Shown here piece by piece: positions 55,879 to 64,000 of a stretch of DNA of 64,000 bases. Every line of letters begins with the position of its first letter. Position 1 is the first letter of the stretch. The notes under the pieces were generated by a model that was not told where the DNA came from, made no database searches, and was given only the letters and a program-made list of their open reading frames with translations. The stretch lies in assembly GCA_963803265.1 (NCBI GenBank), contig CAWDLZ010000011.1, positions 186,001-250,000 of the forward strand, in the 5' to 3' direction. Both the position numbers and the translations under genes were made by a program. The stretch is from CAIKMD01 sp963803265 (GTDB lineage Bacteria; Pseudomonadota; Alphaproteobacteria; ATCC43930; CGMCC-115725).

Positions 55879-57097
55879 CTAGCGCGCGGCCAGCCGCTTC
55901 GCTTTGGCTTCGGAGAGAACCGGCTCGAGATTGAAGAGCCGCTTGGCATTGCCGCCGAGGATGTTGCGCTTGGCGGTTTCGCTGAGGAACGGGAGATCGT
56001 AGATTGTGCTCGGTAAATCCATGTCCCAATGCGGATAGTCCGACGCATAGAGCAACTGCGTCTCGGCATTGAACATTTTGAAGCTCGGCTCGAGCGCCTC
56101 GCGGTTGTTCACCATCTCCATGGGCTGCGACGAATAATACATCTCGCGCATGTAGTCGCTCGGCTTGCGCTTCAAGAGCGGGACTTCAGAGCTGCGCATC
56201 ATCCATTCGTTGTCGAGCCGCTGCATCAGGAACGGAATCCACGCCAAGCCGCTTTCGATCCACGCGACTTTGAGCTTGGGAAAGCGCTCGGGCATGCCGT
56301 TGCACAGCCAATTGGTCAAATGGATGGCGTTGAACCACACGAAACCCAGCGCGTGGACTGCAATGAAACGGTTGCAGAGCTGCATGCTCTTATCGCCGCC
56401 CCATGCATAGGCGCCGTGAAACACGAGGGCGAGATTGCGCTCCTCGATCGCCGCCCAGGTCTTCATGAAAGCGTTGGCGTGAACCGCCTGGTAGCGCGGC
56501 GAGACCACGGTGAAGCCGACGACGCCTTTCTTGTCGCCCAGATCCGTGACCATCTTGTAGGAGGCTTCGGGATCGTTGAGGGGCAGATAGAGGGTCGATC
56601 GAATCCGCGGCTCGTGCGCCAGAACCACGTCGATGAGCCACCGGTTATAGGCACGGGCAAGGGCCACCTCGACCTCGGGCCGCGGCGTGACGCCGAGAAA
56701 CAGCATCGGCGTCGGGAAGATGCAGGCGACATCGATGCCGATCGCATCCATCCAGCGCTTGGTCAGAGTGATGTCGCGATGAGGGCTGGGCGGCGTCTTC
56801 TCTAACCGGCGGCCATGGTTGCGGGGCACGCGTCCGCCAAGATTTCTGGTACGAGCCCTCGGACGAGGTCAGCCCCTGCGCACCGAAGCCCTGATACTTG
56901 GCTTGGGCGCGCAATACCGGGTCTTCGATGTAGTCGCAGATCTGGGCGAAAGAGTCGGTTTCGTAGTGATGCCCGTCGACATCGACGATGAGAAAATCCT
57001 CGTAACGGCGCTGGACCGCTTGGCTCTCCGCATGGGCCAGCAAGGTCTTGGTGTCAAATTCCTCGACCGACAAGTCGCGGTAATTTACCGAATCCAT
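55879..57097 (-). CDS. Tandem amidohydrolase paralog 2 (one frameshift)
   Basis: About 405 residues after removing one base at 56843-56845, which joins GSYQ to NLGGRVPRNHGRR. Active-site elements: IVDVDGHHYETDSF, LVFHGAYAWGGDKS, PKLKVAWIESGLAW and YASDYPHWDMDLPS. The leader MDSVNYRDLSVEEFDTKTLL matches the other copies. It is separated from paralog 1 by 36 bases and from paralog 3 by 16. No cofactor domain is fused. Confidence 0.88.
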
Positions 57098-57113
57098 CGC
57101 TGGCGTGCCCGCC

Positions 57114-58350
57114 CTATTCGGCCGTTTGGCGCGCGGCGAGCCGCTTGGCCTTCACCTCGGAGACGACCGGTTCGAGATTGAAGAACCGCTTGGCGTTGCC
57201 GCCGAGGATGTTGCGCTTGGCGGTCTCGGAGAGGAAGGGCAGATCGTAGATCGTGCTCGGCAAGTCCATGTCCCAATGCGGATAATCCGAGGAATAGCAG
57301 AGCTGGGTTTCCGCGTTGATCATCTTGAAGGTGAGCTCGAGCGCCTCGCGGTTGTTCACCATCTCCATCGGCTGGGTCGAGTAATACATCTCGCGCATGT
57401 AGTCCGACGGCTTGCGCTTGAGCAGCGGCACTTCCGAGCTTCCGCATCATCCACTCATTGTCGAGCCGCTGCATCAGGAACGGAAGCCAGGCGAGGCCGC
57501 TTTCGATCCACATAAGCCTGAGCTTGGGGAAACGCTCGGGCATGCCGTTGCACAGCCAATTGGTCAGGTGCAGGATGTTGAACCAGGTGAAGCCCAGCGC
57601 ATGCACCGCCATGAAGCGATTGCACAGCTGCAGGCTCTGATCGCCGCCCCAGGCATAGGCGCCGTGGAACACGAGCGGCAGATTGGCTTCCTGGAGCAGG
57701 GAATAGGTCTTCATATAGCCGTTGTCGTAGGTCGCCTTGTAATGCGGCGAGACGATGGTAAAGCCGATGACGCCCTTCTTGCCGATGAACTCCTTGACGA
57801 TCGAGTAGGTCGCTTCCGGATCGTTGATCGGCAGATAGAGCGACGCGGTTAGCCGCGGCTCTTGGCTTAGCACGGCCTCGACGAGCCAGCGGTTATAAGC
57901 GCGGGCCAACGCCACCTCGACCTCGGGCCGCGGCGTCAGGCCCAGCGTCAGCATAGGGGTCGGGAACATGCAGGCGACGTCGATACCCATCGCATCCATC
58001 CAGCGCTTCGTTAGCGTGATGTCGCGATGCGGCGTCGGCGGCGTCGCTTCCTTGGGGTTGCCCGTGCTTCGCGTGACTCGACCCATGAGATTCTGATAGC
58101 CGCCGCCGGAGACAGCGGTGGTGATGCCGCCCCCGCCGAAGCCTTGATATTTGGCTTGAGCCCGCATCACCGGATCGTCGATGTATTCGATGATCTGGGC
58201 AAAGGACGCGACCTCGTAATGATGGGCGTCAACATCGGCGATGAAGAAATCCTCGTAGCGCCGCTGCACGGCCTGCTGGTCAGCATGGGCGAGCACGGTC
58301 TTGGTATCGGTCTCGGCGACCGACAGATCCCGGAAACTGACGGTGTCCAT
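57114..58350 (-). CDS. Tandem amidohydrolase paralog 3 (one frameshift)
   Basis: About 411 residues after removing one base at 57440, which joins DNEWMMR to SSEVPLLKRKPS. Leader MDTVSFRDLSVAETDTKTVL; active-site elements IADVDAHHYEVASF, LVFHGAYAWGGDQS and YSSDYPHWDMDLPS. Its C-terminal ~100 residues are nearly identical to paralog 4; 146 bases of DNA are exactly repeated. A GGYQ-N loop (AVSGGGYQNLMG) carries a two- to three-residue insertion compared with the others. Confidence 0.88.
57187..57332. repeat. 146-bp exact direct repeat, copy A (in paralog 3)
   Basis: This block is identical base for base to 58462-58607, 1275 bases away, while flanking DNA differs. It covers the NILGGN-to-ETQLCYSSDYPHWD coding part. 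Confidence 0.95.
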
Positions 58351-58391
58351 AAGTTTCGGTCCTTCTTTCGTAGCAGCTGGATATTGGGCGC

Positions 58392-59618
58392 TTATTCGGC
58401 CGCGCGCGCGGCGAGACGCTGGCTCTTCACCTCGGAGACAACCGGCTCGAGGTTGAAGAGGCGCTTGGCGTTGCCGCCGAGGATGTTGCGCTTGGCGGTC
58501 TCGGAGAGGAAGGGCAGATCGTAGATCGTGCTCGGCAAGTCCATGTCCCAATGCGGATAATCCGAGGAATAGCAGAGCTGGGTTTCCGCGTTGATCATCT
58601 TGAAGGTCAATTCGAGCGCCTCGCGGTTGTTCACCATCTCCATCGGCTGGGTCGAGTAGAACATCTCGCGCATGTAGTCGGAGGGCTTGCGCTTCAGCAG
58701 CGGGACCTCGGAACTCCGCATCATCCACTCATTGTCGAGCCGCTGCATCAGGAACGGAAGCCAGGCGAGGCCGCTTTCGATCCAGATGATCTTAAGCTTG
58801 GGGAAGCGCTCGGGCATGCCGTTGCACAGCCAATTGGTCAGGTGCAAGATGTTGAACCAGGTGAAGCCCAGCGCGTGCACCGCGATGAAGCGGTTGCACA
58901 GCTCGGCGTGCTGGTCCCCACCCCAGGTATAGGCGCCATGGAACGCCAGAGTCTGGCCGCGCTCTTCGATCGCGCGCCAGGTTTTGACATAGGCGTTGTC
59001 GTGAACGCCTTTCTTGGCCGGCGAAACCACGGTAAAGCCGAGAACGCCTTTCTTGTCGGCAAAATCCTCGACCATGCGGTGGCAGGCTTCGGGATCGCGG
59101 AACGGCAGATAGAGCGTCGAGCGAATCCGCGGCTCATGCGCGAGGACGTTCTCCACGAGCCAGCGATTATAGGCGCGCGCGAGTGCTACTTCGACCTCGA
59201 TCCGCGGGCAGGTGCCGAGTTGCAGCATCGGTGTCGGAAACATGCAGGCGACGTCGATGCCGATCGCGTCCAGCCAGCGCTTCGTCAGCGTGATATCGCG
59301 ATGCGGAGTGGGCGGCGTCTTTTCCTTCTGCACCTTGGGATAGCGGGTGAGCCGGCCGCCGAGATTCTGGTAGCTGCCGGGCCCCGAGGTGATGCCGGTG
59401 CGGCCCATGCCCTGATACTTGGCTTGGGCGCGCATCACCGGGTCTTCGATGTACTCGACAATCTCGGCGAAGGAATCGCTCTCGTAATGATGGGCGTCGA
59501 CATCGACGATGAAGAAATCCTCGTAGCGCCGCTGCACCGCCTGCTGGTTGGCATGGGCCAGCAGCGTCTTGGTGTCAAAAGGCTCGACCGCGAGATCGCG
59601 GTAATTGACGGTGTCCAA
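58392..59618 (-). CDS. Tandem amidohydrolase paralog 4 (intact)
   Basis: 408 residues with no frameshift. Asp39, Asp41, His43, His44 and Glu46 (VDVDAHHYE) form the N-terminal site; the C-terminal active-site motif is SSDYPHWD (351-358). Between them are LAFHGAYTWGGDQHAEL and PKLKIIWIESGLAW. The D-x-D-x-H-H-x-E form differs from the classic H-x-H of ACMSD and suggests a subgroup with altered metal binding. It lies 41 bases after paralog 3 in map order and 22 bases before paralog 5. Confidence 0.9.
   Translation of the reverse strand: MDTVNYRDLAVEPFDTKTLLAHANQQAVQRRYEDFFIVDVDAHHYESDSFAEIVEYIEDPVMRAQAKYQGMGRTGITSGPGSYQNLGGRLTRYPKVQKEKTPPTPHRDITLTKRWLDAIGIDVACMFPTPMLQLGTCPRIEVEVALARAYNRWLVENVLAHEPRIRSTLYLPFRDPEACHRMVEDFADKKGVLGFTVVSPAKKGVHDNAYVKTWRAIEERGQTLAFHGAYTWGGDQHAELCNRFIAVHALGFTWFNILHLTNWLCNGMPERFPKLKIIWIESGLAWLPFLMQRLDNEWMMRSSEVPLLKRKPSDYMREMFYSTQPMEMVNNREALELTFKMINAETQLCYSSDYPHWDMDLPSTIYDLPFLSETAKRNILGGNAKRLFNLEPVVSEVKSQRLAARAAE
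58462..58607. repeat. 146-bp exact direct repeat, copy B (in paralog 4)
   Basis: Identical to 57187-57332. Such a sharp identical block in otherwise diverged paralogs suggests recent gene conversion or duplication. Confidence 0.95.
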
Positions 59619-59640
59619 ATTCCTGCTCCCAGTTAGACGA

Positions 59641-60873
59641 TTACTCCGCCGCCCGCCCAGCCAGCCGCTTGATCTTGGTTTCGGATAGGACCGGCTCGAG
59701 GTTGAACACGCGCTTGGCGTTGCCGCCCAGAATATTGCGCTTGGCGGTCTCGGAGAGGAACGGTAGATCGTAGATCGTGCTGGGCAGGTCCATGTCCCAA
59801 TGCGGATAGTCCGACGCGTAGAGCAACTGCGTCTCGGCGTTGATCATCTTGAAGGTCAATTCAAGCGCTTCGCGGTTGTGCACCATCTCCATCGGCTGCG
59901 TCGAATAATACATCTCGCGCATGTAGTCCGAGGGCTTGCGCTTCAAGAGCGGGACTTCAGAGCTGCGCATCATCCATTCATTGTCGAGCCGCTGCATCAG
60001 GAACGGGATCCAGGCTAGCCCGCTTTCGACCCAGATCGTCCTGAGCTTCGGGAAGCGCTCGGGCATGCCGTTGCACAGCCAGTTCGTGCAGTGCAGGATG
60101 TTGAACCAACTGAAGCCCAGCGCGTGGACCGCGAGGAACCGGTTGCACAGCGAGATGCTTTTATCGGCGCCCCAGGCGAAGGCGCCGTGATAGACGAGCG
60201 GCAGCCCCATCTCCTCGATCAGAGCGTAGGTCTTGCAATACGCGTTGTCATAGGTCGCCTTATAGTGCGGCGAGCAGATGGTGAAGCCGATGACGCCCTT
60301 TTTGCCACCAAAATCCTTGACCATCTTGTAGGTGGCTTCGGGATCGTTGATCGGCAGATAGAGCGAGGATCCGATCCGCGGCTCTTGGGCGAGCACGACC
60401 TCGCACAGCCAGCGATTATAGGCGCGCGCCAATGCCACTTCTACTTCGGGCCGCGGCGTCAGGCCGAGGCTCAGCATCGGCGTCGGGAACATGCAGACCA
60501 TGTCGATGCCGATCGCGTCCATCCAGCGCTTGGTGAGCGTGATATCGCGGTGCGACGTGGTGGGGGTTTTTTCCTTGCGCCGCCCCGGATAGCGGGTAAC
60601 GCGGCCGCCGAGGTCCTGATATGCGCCATTCGACGAGGTGATGCCGGTGCCGCCAAAGCCCTGGTACTTGGCTTGGGCGCGCATGACCGGGTCCTCGATG
60701 TACTCGGCGATCTGGGCGAAAGACCCGGTCTCGTAATGATGCCCGTCGATATCGGCGATGAAGAAGTCCTCGTAGCGCCGCTGGATCGCCTGCTCGTTCG
60801 CGTGGGTGAGCAGGGTCGTCGTATCGAATTCCTCGACCGACAAGTCGCGAAAATTAACGGTGTCCATGGGCAT
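59641..60873 (-). CDS. Tandem amidohydrolase paralog 5 (intact, first of the array)
   Basis: 410 residues, no frameshift. It starts MPMDTVNFRDLSVEEFDTTT after CGAGGATATC; an ATG two codons later is an alternative. Elements: IADIDGHHYETGSF, LVYHGAFAWGADKS (Tyr replacing Phe in the other copies), PKLRTIWVESGLAW and ASDYPHWDMDLPS. It directly follows the small helical partner gene by 13 bases, so Rieske, partner and array form one transcript. Confidence 0.9.
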   Translation of the reverse strand: MPMDTVNFRDLSVEEFDTTTLLTHANEQAIQRRYEDFFIADIDGHHYETGSFAQIAEYIEDPVMRAQAKYQGFGGTGITSSNGAYQDLGGRVTRYPGRRKEKTPTTSHRDITLTKRWMDAIGIDMVCMFPTPMLSLGLTPRPEVEVALARAYNRWLCEVVLAQEPRIGSSLYLPINDPEATYKMVKDFGGKKGVIGFTICSPHYKATYDNAYCKTYALIEEMGLPLVYHGAFAWGADKSISLCNRFLAVHALGFSWFNILHCTNWLCNGMPERFPKLRTIWVESGLAWIPFLMQRLDNEWMMRSSEVPLLKRKPSDYMREMYYSTQPMEMVHNREALELTFKMINAETQLLYASDYPHWDMDLPSTIYDLPFLSETAKRNILGGNAKRVFNLEPVLSETKIKRLAGRAAE

Positions 60874-60886
60874 GATATCCTCGGGC

Positions 60887-61228
60887 TTAGCCGTTGGCGC
60901 CGGTCTCGGCGTCCTCGGGCACGCGTTTTCCTACGGTTGACCAGGATTGCCACAGCGCGAGATCGAAGAGGGGAACGTTCACGCCTTCGAGCATCGCAGT
61001 GCAGCCGATCATGACATCGGTCGCGGTGATGCCGCTGTTGCGCGCGAAAGGCCGCGGCGGATTCCCTACTTGCGCCTTCGCCGCGTACAGCCGCACGACG
61101 CTAGCGAATAATTGTCCCAGCGCATCGTCCGGAACCTCGCTCAAACGGTCGGCTTCGATCGTCTCGGCGAAGATCGCGGCGATATCGCTCGCCAGCTCGG
61201 CGACCCTGGCCTTGCGATCGTCAGACAT
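60887..61228 (-). CDS. Small helical protein, stand-alone partner of the Rieske protein
   Basis: 113 residues with no known family that I can name. Residues 33-95 (DDALGQLFASVVRLYAAKAQ, then GITATDVMIGCTAMLEGVNV and PLFDLALWQSW) match the N-terminal part of the fused Rieske protein at 31184-31924 (TAT-----AM---------LFDLA-W). It is soluble, mostly helical, with one cysteine in the conserved part. Its start overlaps the stop of the Rieske gene by 8 bases, so the two are translationally coupled. It is followed by amidohydrolase paralog 5. A role in binding the Rieske protein to the catalytic partner is a guess. Confidence 0.8.
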   Translation of the reverse strand: MSDDRKARVAELASDIAAIFAETIEADRLSEVPDDALGQLFASVVRLYAAKAQVGNPPRPFARNSGITATDVMIGCTAMLEGVNVPLFDLALWQSWSTVGKRVPEDAETGANG

Positions 61229-61586
61229 TGACGTACACCGCGCCGTCTTTTTCCAGGACGTTGAATTTCTGCAGGCGAATCTTGGGATCGCACGCATTGA
61301 CCCCGGTCTCCAGATGGTACTCGTAGGCGTGCCACGGGCAGACGATATGCATGTCCTTCTGATCGAAGTCCTGCTGGAGGAAAATGCCGCCCGCCCCGAT
61401 CACGTCGAGCACCGCCGGCATCCGCACGCCCTCGCAAACCGGCCCGCCCTGATGGGGGCAATAGTTGCGATAGGCGTAATACTTGCCGCCATGGCGGATG
61501 ACGCCGATCTCGACCGCGCCGGCCTGAATCACCCGAACCCCGCCCTCGGCGATCTCGCCATCCTTGCAAACCAAAACTTCAGACAT
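61221..61586 (-). CDS. Rieske [2Fe-2S] ferredoxin-like protein
   Basis: 121 residues, a single Rieske domain with Cys43-x-His45 (CPHQGGPVCEG) and Cys83-xx-His86 (CPWHAYEYHLETG). It carries one electron at a time, either as a ferredoxin to an oxygenase or as part of a larger complex. It corresponds to the C-terminal domain of the protein at 31184-31924. It is coupled to the small helical partner gene. The TauD-type dioxygenase lies upstream on the same strand, separated by 203 bases. Confidence 0.9.
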   Translation of the reverse strand: MSEVLVCKDGEIAEGGVRVIQAGAVEIGVIRHGGKYYAYRNYCPHQGGPVCEGVRMPAVLDVIGAGGIFLQQDFDQKDMHIVCPWHAYEYHLETGVNACDPKIRLQKFNVLEKDGAVYVNV

Positions 61587-61789
61587 CGCTGCGCCCCATC
61601 CCTTTCTGATCTAACTGAGTGTTCGACTAAATATAATCATAGCGGTCCAGACCGGCTTTGCCCATAGGTTTCGTGAGGATTTTAGGCCTCCCGGGGTCGC
61701 TGCCCCAACGCGCCGCGCGGCCGGAAAACCGCCCGATTCCTGGTTTTGGCCGTCATGGCGCATTTGCATTGCAGCCCGCGAAGCGCCGC
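61587..61789 (-). promoter_or_regulatory. Upstream region of the Rieske/amidohydrolase operon
   Basis: 203 bases without a gene. An AT-rich segment near 61620-61645 (TCGACTAAATATAATCATAG) may hold the promoter of the Rieske-partner-amidohydrolase transcript. It is the only clear AT-rich gap in this block. Confidence 0.4.
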
Positions 61790-62839
61790 TTAATCGGTCA
61801 TCACGTAGGTATTAAAGACGTGGCGGCCGGTGCGCGATGGAAAACCGCCGCGCGCCGCGCCGCGGCGCTGGTCCTGATAGATCGCGCCCAAGCTCGGGCT
61901 CAGCGGCCGGCTGTTGGGCACCGCGAGCCACATGCGCAGCAGATGGCGGCAGCGCTCGGGCTCGGGCCAGTCCTCGAACGCGGTGCGCGCGTGGAAGCAG
62001 ATGTGATTGTTCAGGAGCTGCAAATCGCCCGGCTGGAACATCATCGAGAAATTGAATTCCTCGCTATTGGCCAATTCGTCGATCATCGCGCGCGCCTCCA
62101 CTTGGGCAGGGCTGAAGCGCGGCACCTCGGGAAAGGCCTGCGCATTCTTGATCTGCCCGTCGATATAGCGGCATGAGAAGTAGCCTTCCTGCTCGGTGTA
62201 GATCGGTTGCTGGTAATAGGGCTTCTCGCCGGGCGGCTCTTGCTTGTTCCAGCTCCAATAGAAAGGCTGATAGAGTACCATCAGGAGGTCCGGGCGGCGG
62301 CGGGCGATCTCGTTTCGCACCGCGACCGAGCTGGCGAGCTTGCTCAGGCCGCCGCTCTTTGCGACATGCAGCACGAAGAGGCCGGTCACGTCGCAGCTAT
62401 CGGTGTGGAAATTCAGCCGCTGGTTGGATTGATAGCCGCGCCCCCCGGGGCTTTCGGTGAGGACGCCGATATTGCGCACGTCGCCCAAGAGATCGCCAAC
62501 CCGACTCTGCGAGCGCGCGGTACCGAGATGCTTGCCCATCCCCCAATAGATCAGCCGCAGCTCGTCCTTGCTGTAGCCCTCAATGGGAAAGCCGCGGAAA
62601 AGCTGCAAACCGCAGCCGTTTTCCAGCCGCTCCCGCGCCATCTCGAACAGAGCCGACACGGTTGGCAGCGGAAAATCCTGCTGCGTCAAGGTTTCTAGCG
62701 TCTTGCCGGCTTCGCGCGCGGCGGCGAAGGCATGCTTCAGCTCGGCGATCTCGGACGGGGTCCAGTCGTGGATCCACGCGCTCGACTTCACCATGTCCGG
62801 CCCGCGCCAATCGGCGGGGCCTTCGATTAGGGTCGCCAT
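61790..62839 (-). CDS. TauD/TfdA family Fe(II)/2-oxoglutarate-dependent dioxygenase
   Basis: 349 residues. The iron ligands are His and Asp in LNFHTDSCDVTGLF and a distal His in NNHICFHAR or CRHLLRMWL; the arginine that binds 2-oxoglutarate is in RHLLRMWLAVPNSRP. It hydroxylates a substrate using oxygen and 2-oxoglutarate, often removing sulfonate or ether groups. The start at 62839 (MATLIEGPADWRGPDM) follows GCGGAGGAAAGCC. It is co-directional with the amidohydrolase operon but separated by 203 bases, and divergent from the NMT1-type binding protein. Confidence 0.87.
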   Translation of the reverse strand: MATLIEGPADWRGPDMVKSSAWIHDWTPSEIAELKHAFAAAREAGKTLETLTQQDFPLPTVSALFEMARERLENGCGLQLFRGFPIEGYSKDELRLIYWGMGKHLGTARSQSRVGDLLGDVRNIGVLTESPGGRGYQSNQRLNFHTDSCDVTGLFVLHVAKSGGLSKLASSVAVRNEIARRRPDLLMVLYQPFYWSWNKQEPPGEKPYYQQPIYTEQEGYFSCRYIDGQIKNAQAFPEVPRFSPAQVEARAMIDELANSEEFNFSMMFQPGDLQLLNNHICFHARTAFEDWPEPERCRHLLRMWLAVPNSRPLSPSLGAIYQDQRRGAARGGFPSRTGRHVFNTYVMTD

Positions 62840-62976
62840 GGCTTTCCTCCGCGGCAAACGCCGTTGAAAAGTAGCCGCTCGCTTTCCCCGAGTCTTTCCC
62901 GCCCTAAAGCCAGCCTCGCACGTCCAGGTGCTATTCGAAGCAAAAATGGGCTAGCCTGGAAGGACGGGAGGATGGA

Positions 62977-63936
62977 ATGAGGCGGATCGCGCGCGCTGCG
63001 CTGCTCGGCGTTTTCGTTTGCGGCGCGGCGCATGCCAGCAAGGCCGCGGACACGATCCATCTCGGCAAGGCCGAAGCCGTGCCCTGGACCTTCATCCCCG
63101 CCGACATCGCGGTCGAGCAGGGTTTTTTCGCGAAATACGGGCTCGACGTCGAGATCACCGATATGGGCGGCGACGCCAAGCTGCAACAGGCCATGGCTGC
63201 CGGCAGCCTCGATTTCGGGCTGGGCAGCGGGCCGGCGATGGCGTTTGCGGCCAAGGGCGCGCCGGCGATGGCGGTCGCGGCCTTTGCCGGTTCGCCGCGC
63301 AACATGGTGATCGTGGTCGCCGCGGACTCGCCGCTGCATGACACCGAAGATCTGAAGGGCACGCTGATTGCGGTGTCGAGCATCGGTTCGTTGACCGATT
63401 GGCTCGCCAAGCGGATCGGTGTGCAATCCGGCTGGGGCCCGACCAGCGTGCGGACCCTCGGCCTTGGCACTTTCGATGCGAGCTTCGCAGCTGTGCGAAC
63501 CCATCAGGTCAACGGCATGGTCACGGCAGCGGAAATGGGCTACCAGCTCGAAGCGAAGCATACCGGCCGCATCCTCACGGGGCTCGAAGACTATGCGCCG
63601 CATTTCATCACGCATGTCGTGTTCGCGAGGCGGCAGCTCATCGCCGACAAGCCCGATCTCGTCGCGCGCTTCCTCAAGGGATTCTTCTCGGCGATCCGCT
63701 TCATGAAGAAGAACAAGATCGAGACCACCATAATCGCAGCGCGCGTGCTGCACCAAGACCCCGAGGTCATGAGCCGCGCTTACGATCGCGAGATCGCGAT
63801 GATGGAGGATGATGGAAGTTTCGATCCGCAGGCGATCGAGGTCTTGAAGCAATCCTGGGTCGAGATGGGCACCCTGCCCGACAAGCCCGCCGACGATCTG
63901 TTGTTCGCCACCAAATTCGTGCCCATCAACCCGTAG
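62977..63936 (+). CDS. ABC transporter substrate-binding protein, NMT1/SsuA/TauA family
   Basis: 319 residues. A signal peptide (RRIARAALLGVFVCGAAHASKAA) leads to VPWTFIPADIAVEQGFFAKYGLDVEITDMGGDAKLQQAM-type elements, the typical opening of the NMT1 family, with GSLDFGLGSGPAMAF and FLKGFFSAIRFMKKNK further on. It binds sulfonates, pyrimidines or related compounds. It is divergent from the TauD-type dioxygenase, and this pairing suggests uptake of that enzyme's substrate. It lies 14 bases before the next gene, which may be part of the same transporter. Confidence 0.88.
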   Translation: MRRIARAALLGVFVCGAAHASKAADTIHLGKAEAVPWTFIPADIAVEQGFFAKYGLDVEITDMGGDAKLQQAMAAGSLDFGLGSGPAMAFAAKGAPAMAVAAFAGSPRNMVIVVAADSPLHDTEDLKGTLIAVSSIGSLTDWLAKRIGVQSGWGPTSVRTLGLGTFDASFAAVRTHQVNGMVTAAEMGYQLEAKHTGRILTGLEDYAPHFITHVVFARRQLIADKPDLVARFLKGFFSAIRFMKKNKIETTIIAARVLHQDPEVMSRAYDREIAMMEDDGSFDPQAIEVLKQSWVEMGTLPDKPADDLLFATKFVPINP

Positions 63937-63950
63937 CGAGGAACAACATC

Positions 63951-64000
63951 ATGACAGGCAAGGAGCGGAATTTCTTCGCCGTCATCGCTGCCACGGCCGC
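63951..64000 (+). CDS. Start of a downstream gene, truncated by the window end
   Basis: An ATG at 63951 after GCGAGGAACAAC begins MTGKERNFFAVIAATAA and runs off the window. The 14-base gap to the binding-protein gene suggests one operon. The leader, hydrophobic after a few charged residues, would fit an ABC permease or another exported protein; 17 codons are too few to decide. Confidence 0.5.
   Translation, partial: MTGKERNFFAVIAATA

Larger units (their letters stand above)
54617..60873 (-). repeat. Five-copy tandem array of amidohydrolase genes
   Basis: Five consecutive genes of about 1.23 kb repeat the same protein plan, each starting with the MD--N/S-RDLSV leader and ending with SDYPHWDMDLPS-IYDLPFL and NILGGN. 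Spacers are 13-41 bases. The similarity at DNA level is strongest between copies 3 and 4. Confidence 0.95.

Noticed and set aside
1..64000. Phage, insertion sequence, tRNA or rRNA genes
   Set aside because: No transposase, integrase, terminase or phage structural proteins, no tRNA cloverleaf or rRNA segments were recognised by reading; a tRNA could still have been missed without a scan.

Overview
The window looks like a GC-rich alphaproteobacterial chromosome, probably a soil-type Rhodospirillales or Rhizobiales relative. This is an inference from the G/C-biased third codon positions, the Yej peptide importer, a small Flp pilin, a Tat-exported sulfite dehydrogenase with its cytochrome, and a very large set of catabolic enzymes paired with orphan periplasmic binding proteins. 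No rRNA, tRNA, CRISPR array, prophage or insertion sequence was recognised.

Layout. 1-4194: a yejA(partial)-yejB-yejE-yejF peptide ABC importer. 4197-10589: a small membrane protein, an M17 aminopeptidase, a GST, a sulfite dehydrogenase pair (sorAB-like), then a tandem glycine riboswitch in front of malate synthase A. 10609-12648: a peptide-type binding protein and a small hypothetical. 12895-16857: a surface island with a PEP-CTERM protein, a large secreted adhesin-like protein, a small partner and a Flp pilin, flanked by AT-rich DNA. 16948-24677: an amidase/hydrolase pair, a CocE hydrolase with two cupins and a TctC-type binding protein, and a hydrolase. 24771-33187: a minus-strand catabolic operon (FAD monooxygenase, fused Rieske protein, three-subunit molybdenum hydroxylase, amidohydrolase, UbiD decarboxylase). 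33251-50828: exopolysaccharide export protein, phosphatase, a second CocE hydrolase, two MFS transporters, a Rieske oxygenase, two related TRAP binding proteins, a PanB-like enzyme, an alcohol dehydrogenase, an LLM flavin monooxygenase, hydrolases and a glycosyltransferase. 50845-62839: a second long minus-strand operon with a TauD dioxygenase, a Rieske protein and its separate helical partner, five tandem amidohydrolase paralogs, a cysteine-less Asp/Glu-racemase relative, a binding protein and a ThDP enzyme. 62977-64000: an NMT1-type binding protein and the start of another gene.

How it fits together. Most of the window serves uptake and breakdown of organic acids, amides, esters and aromatic or heterocyclic compounds. 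Binding proteins of five transporter classes lie beside oxidoreductases, decarboxylases and hydrolases, mostly without their own permeases. The two most unusual parts are the five-gene amidohydrolase array, and a recurring Rieske plus helical-partner module that is fused in one operon (31184-31924) and split into two genes in reversed order in the other (60887-61586).

Sequence quality. Eleven genes carry fourteen frameshifts, and each is repaired by removing one base. No in-frame stops or deletions were seen. This points to insertion-type sequencing or assembly errors rather than pseudogenes, so these genes are annotated as full-length CDS with the shift positions given.
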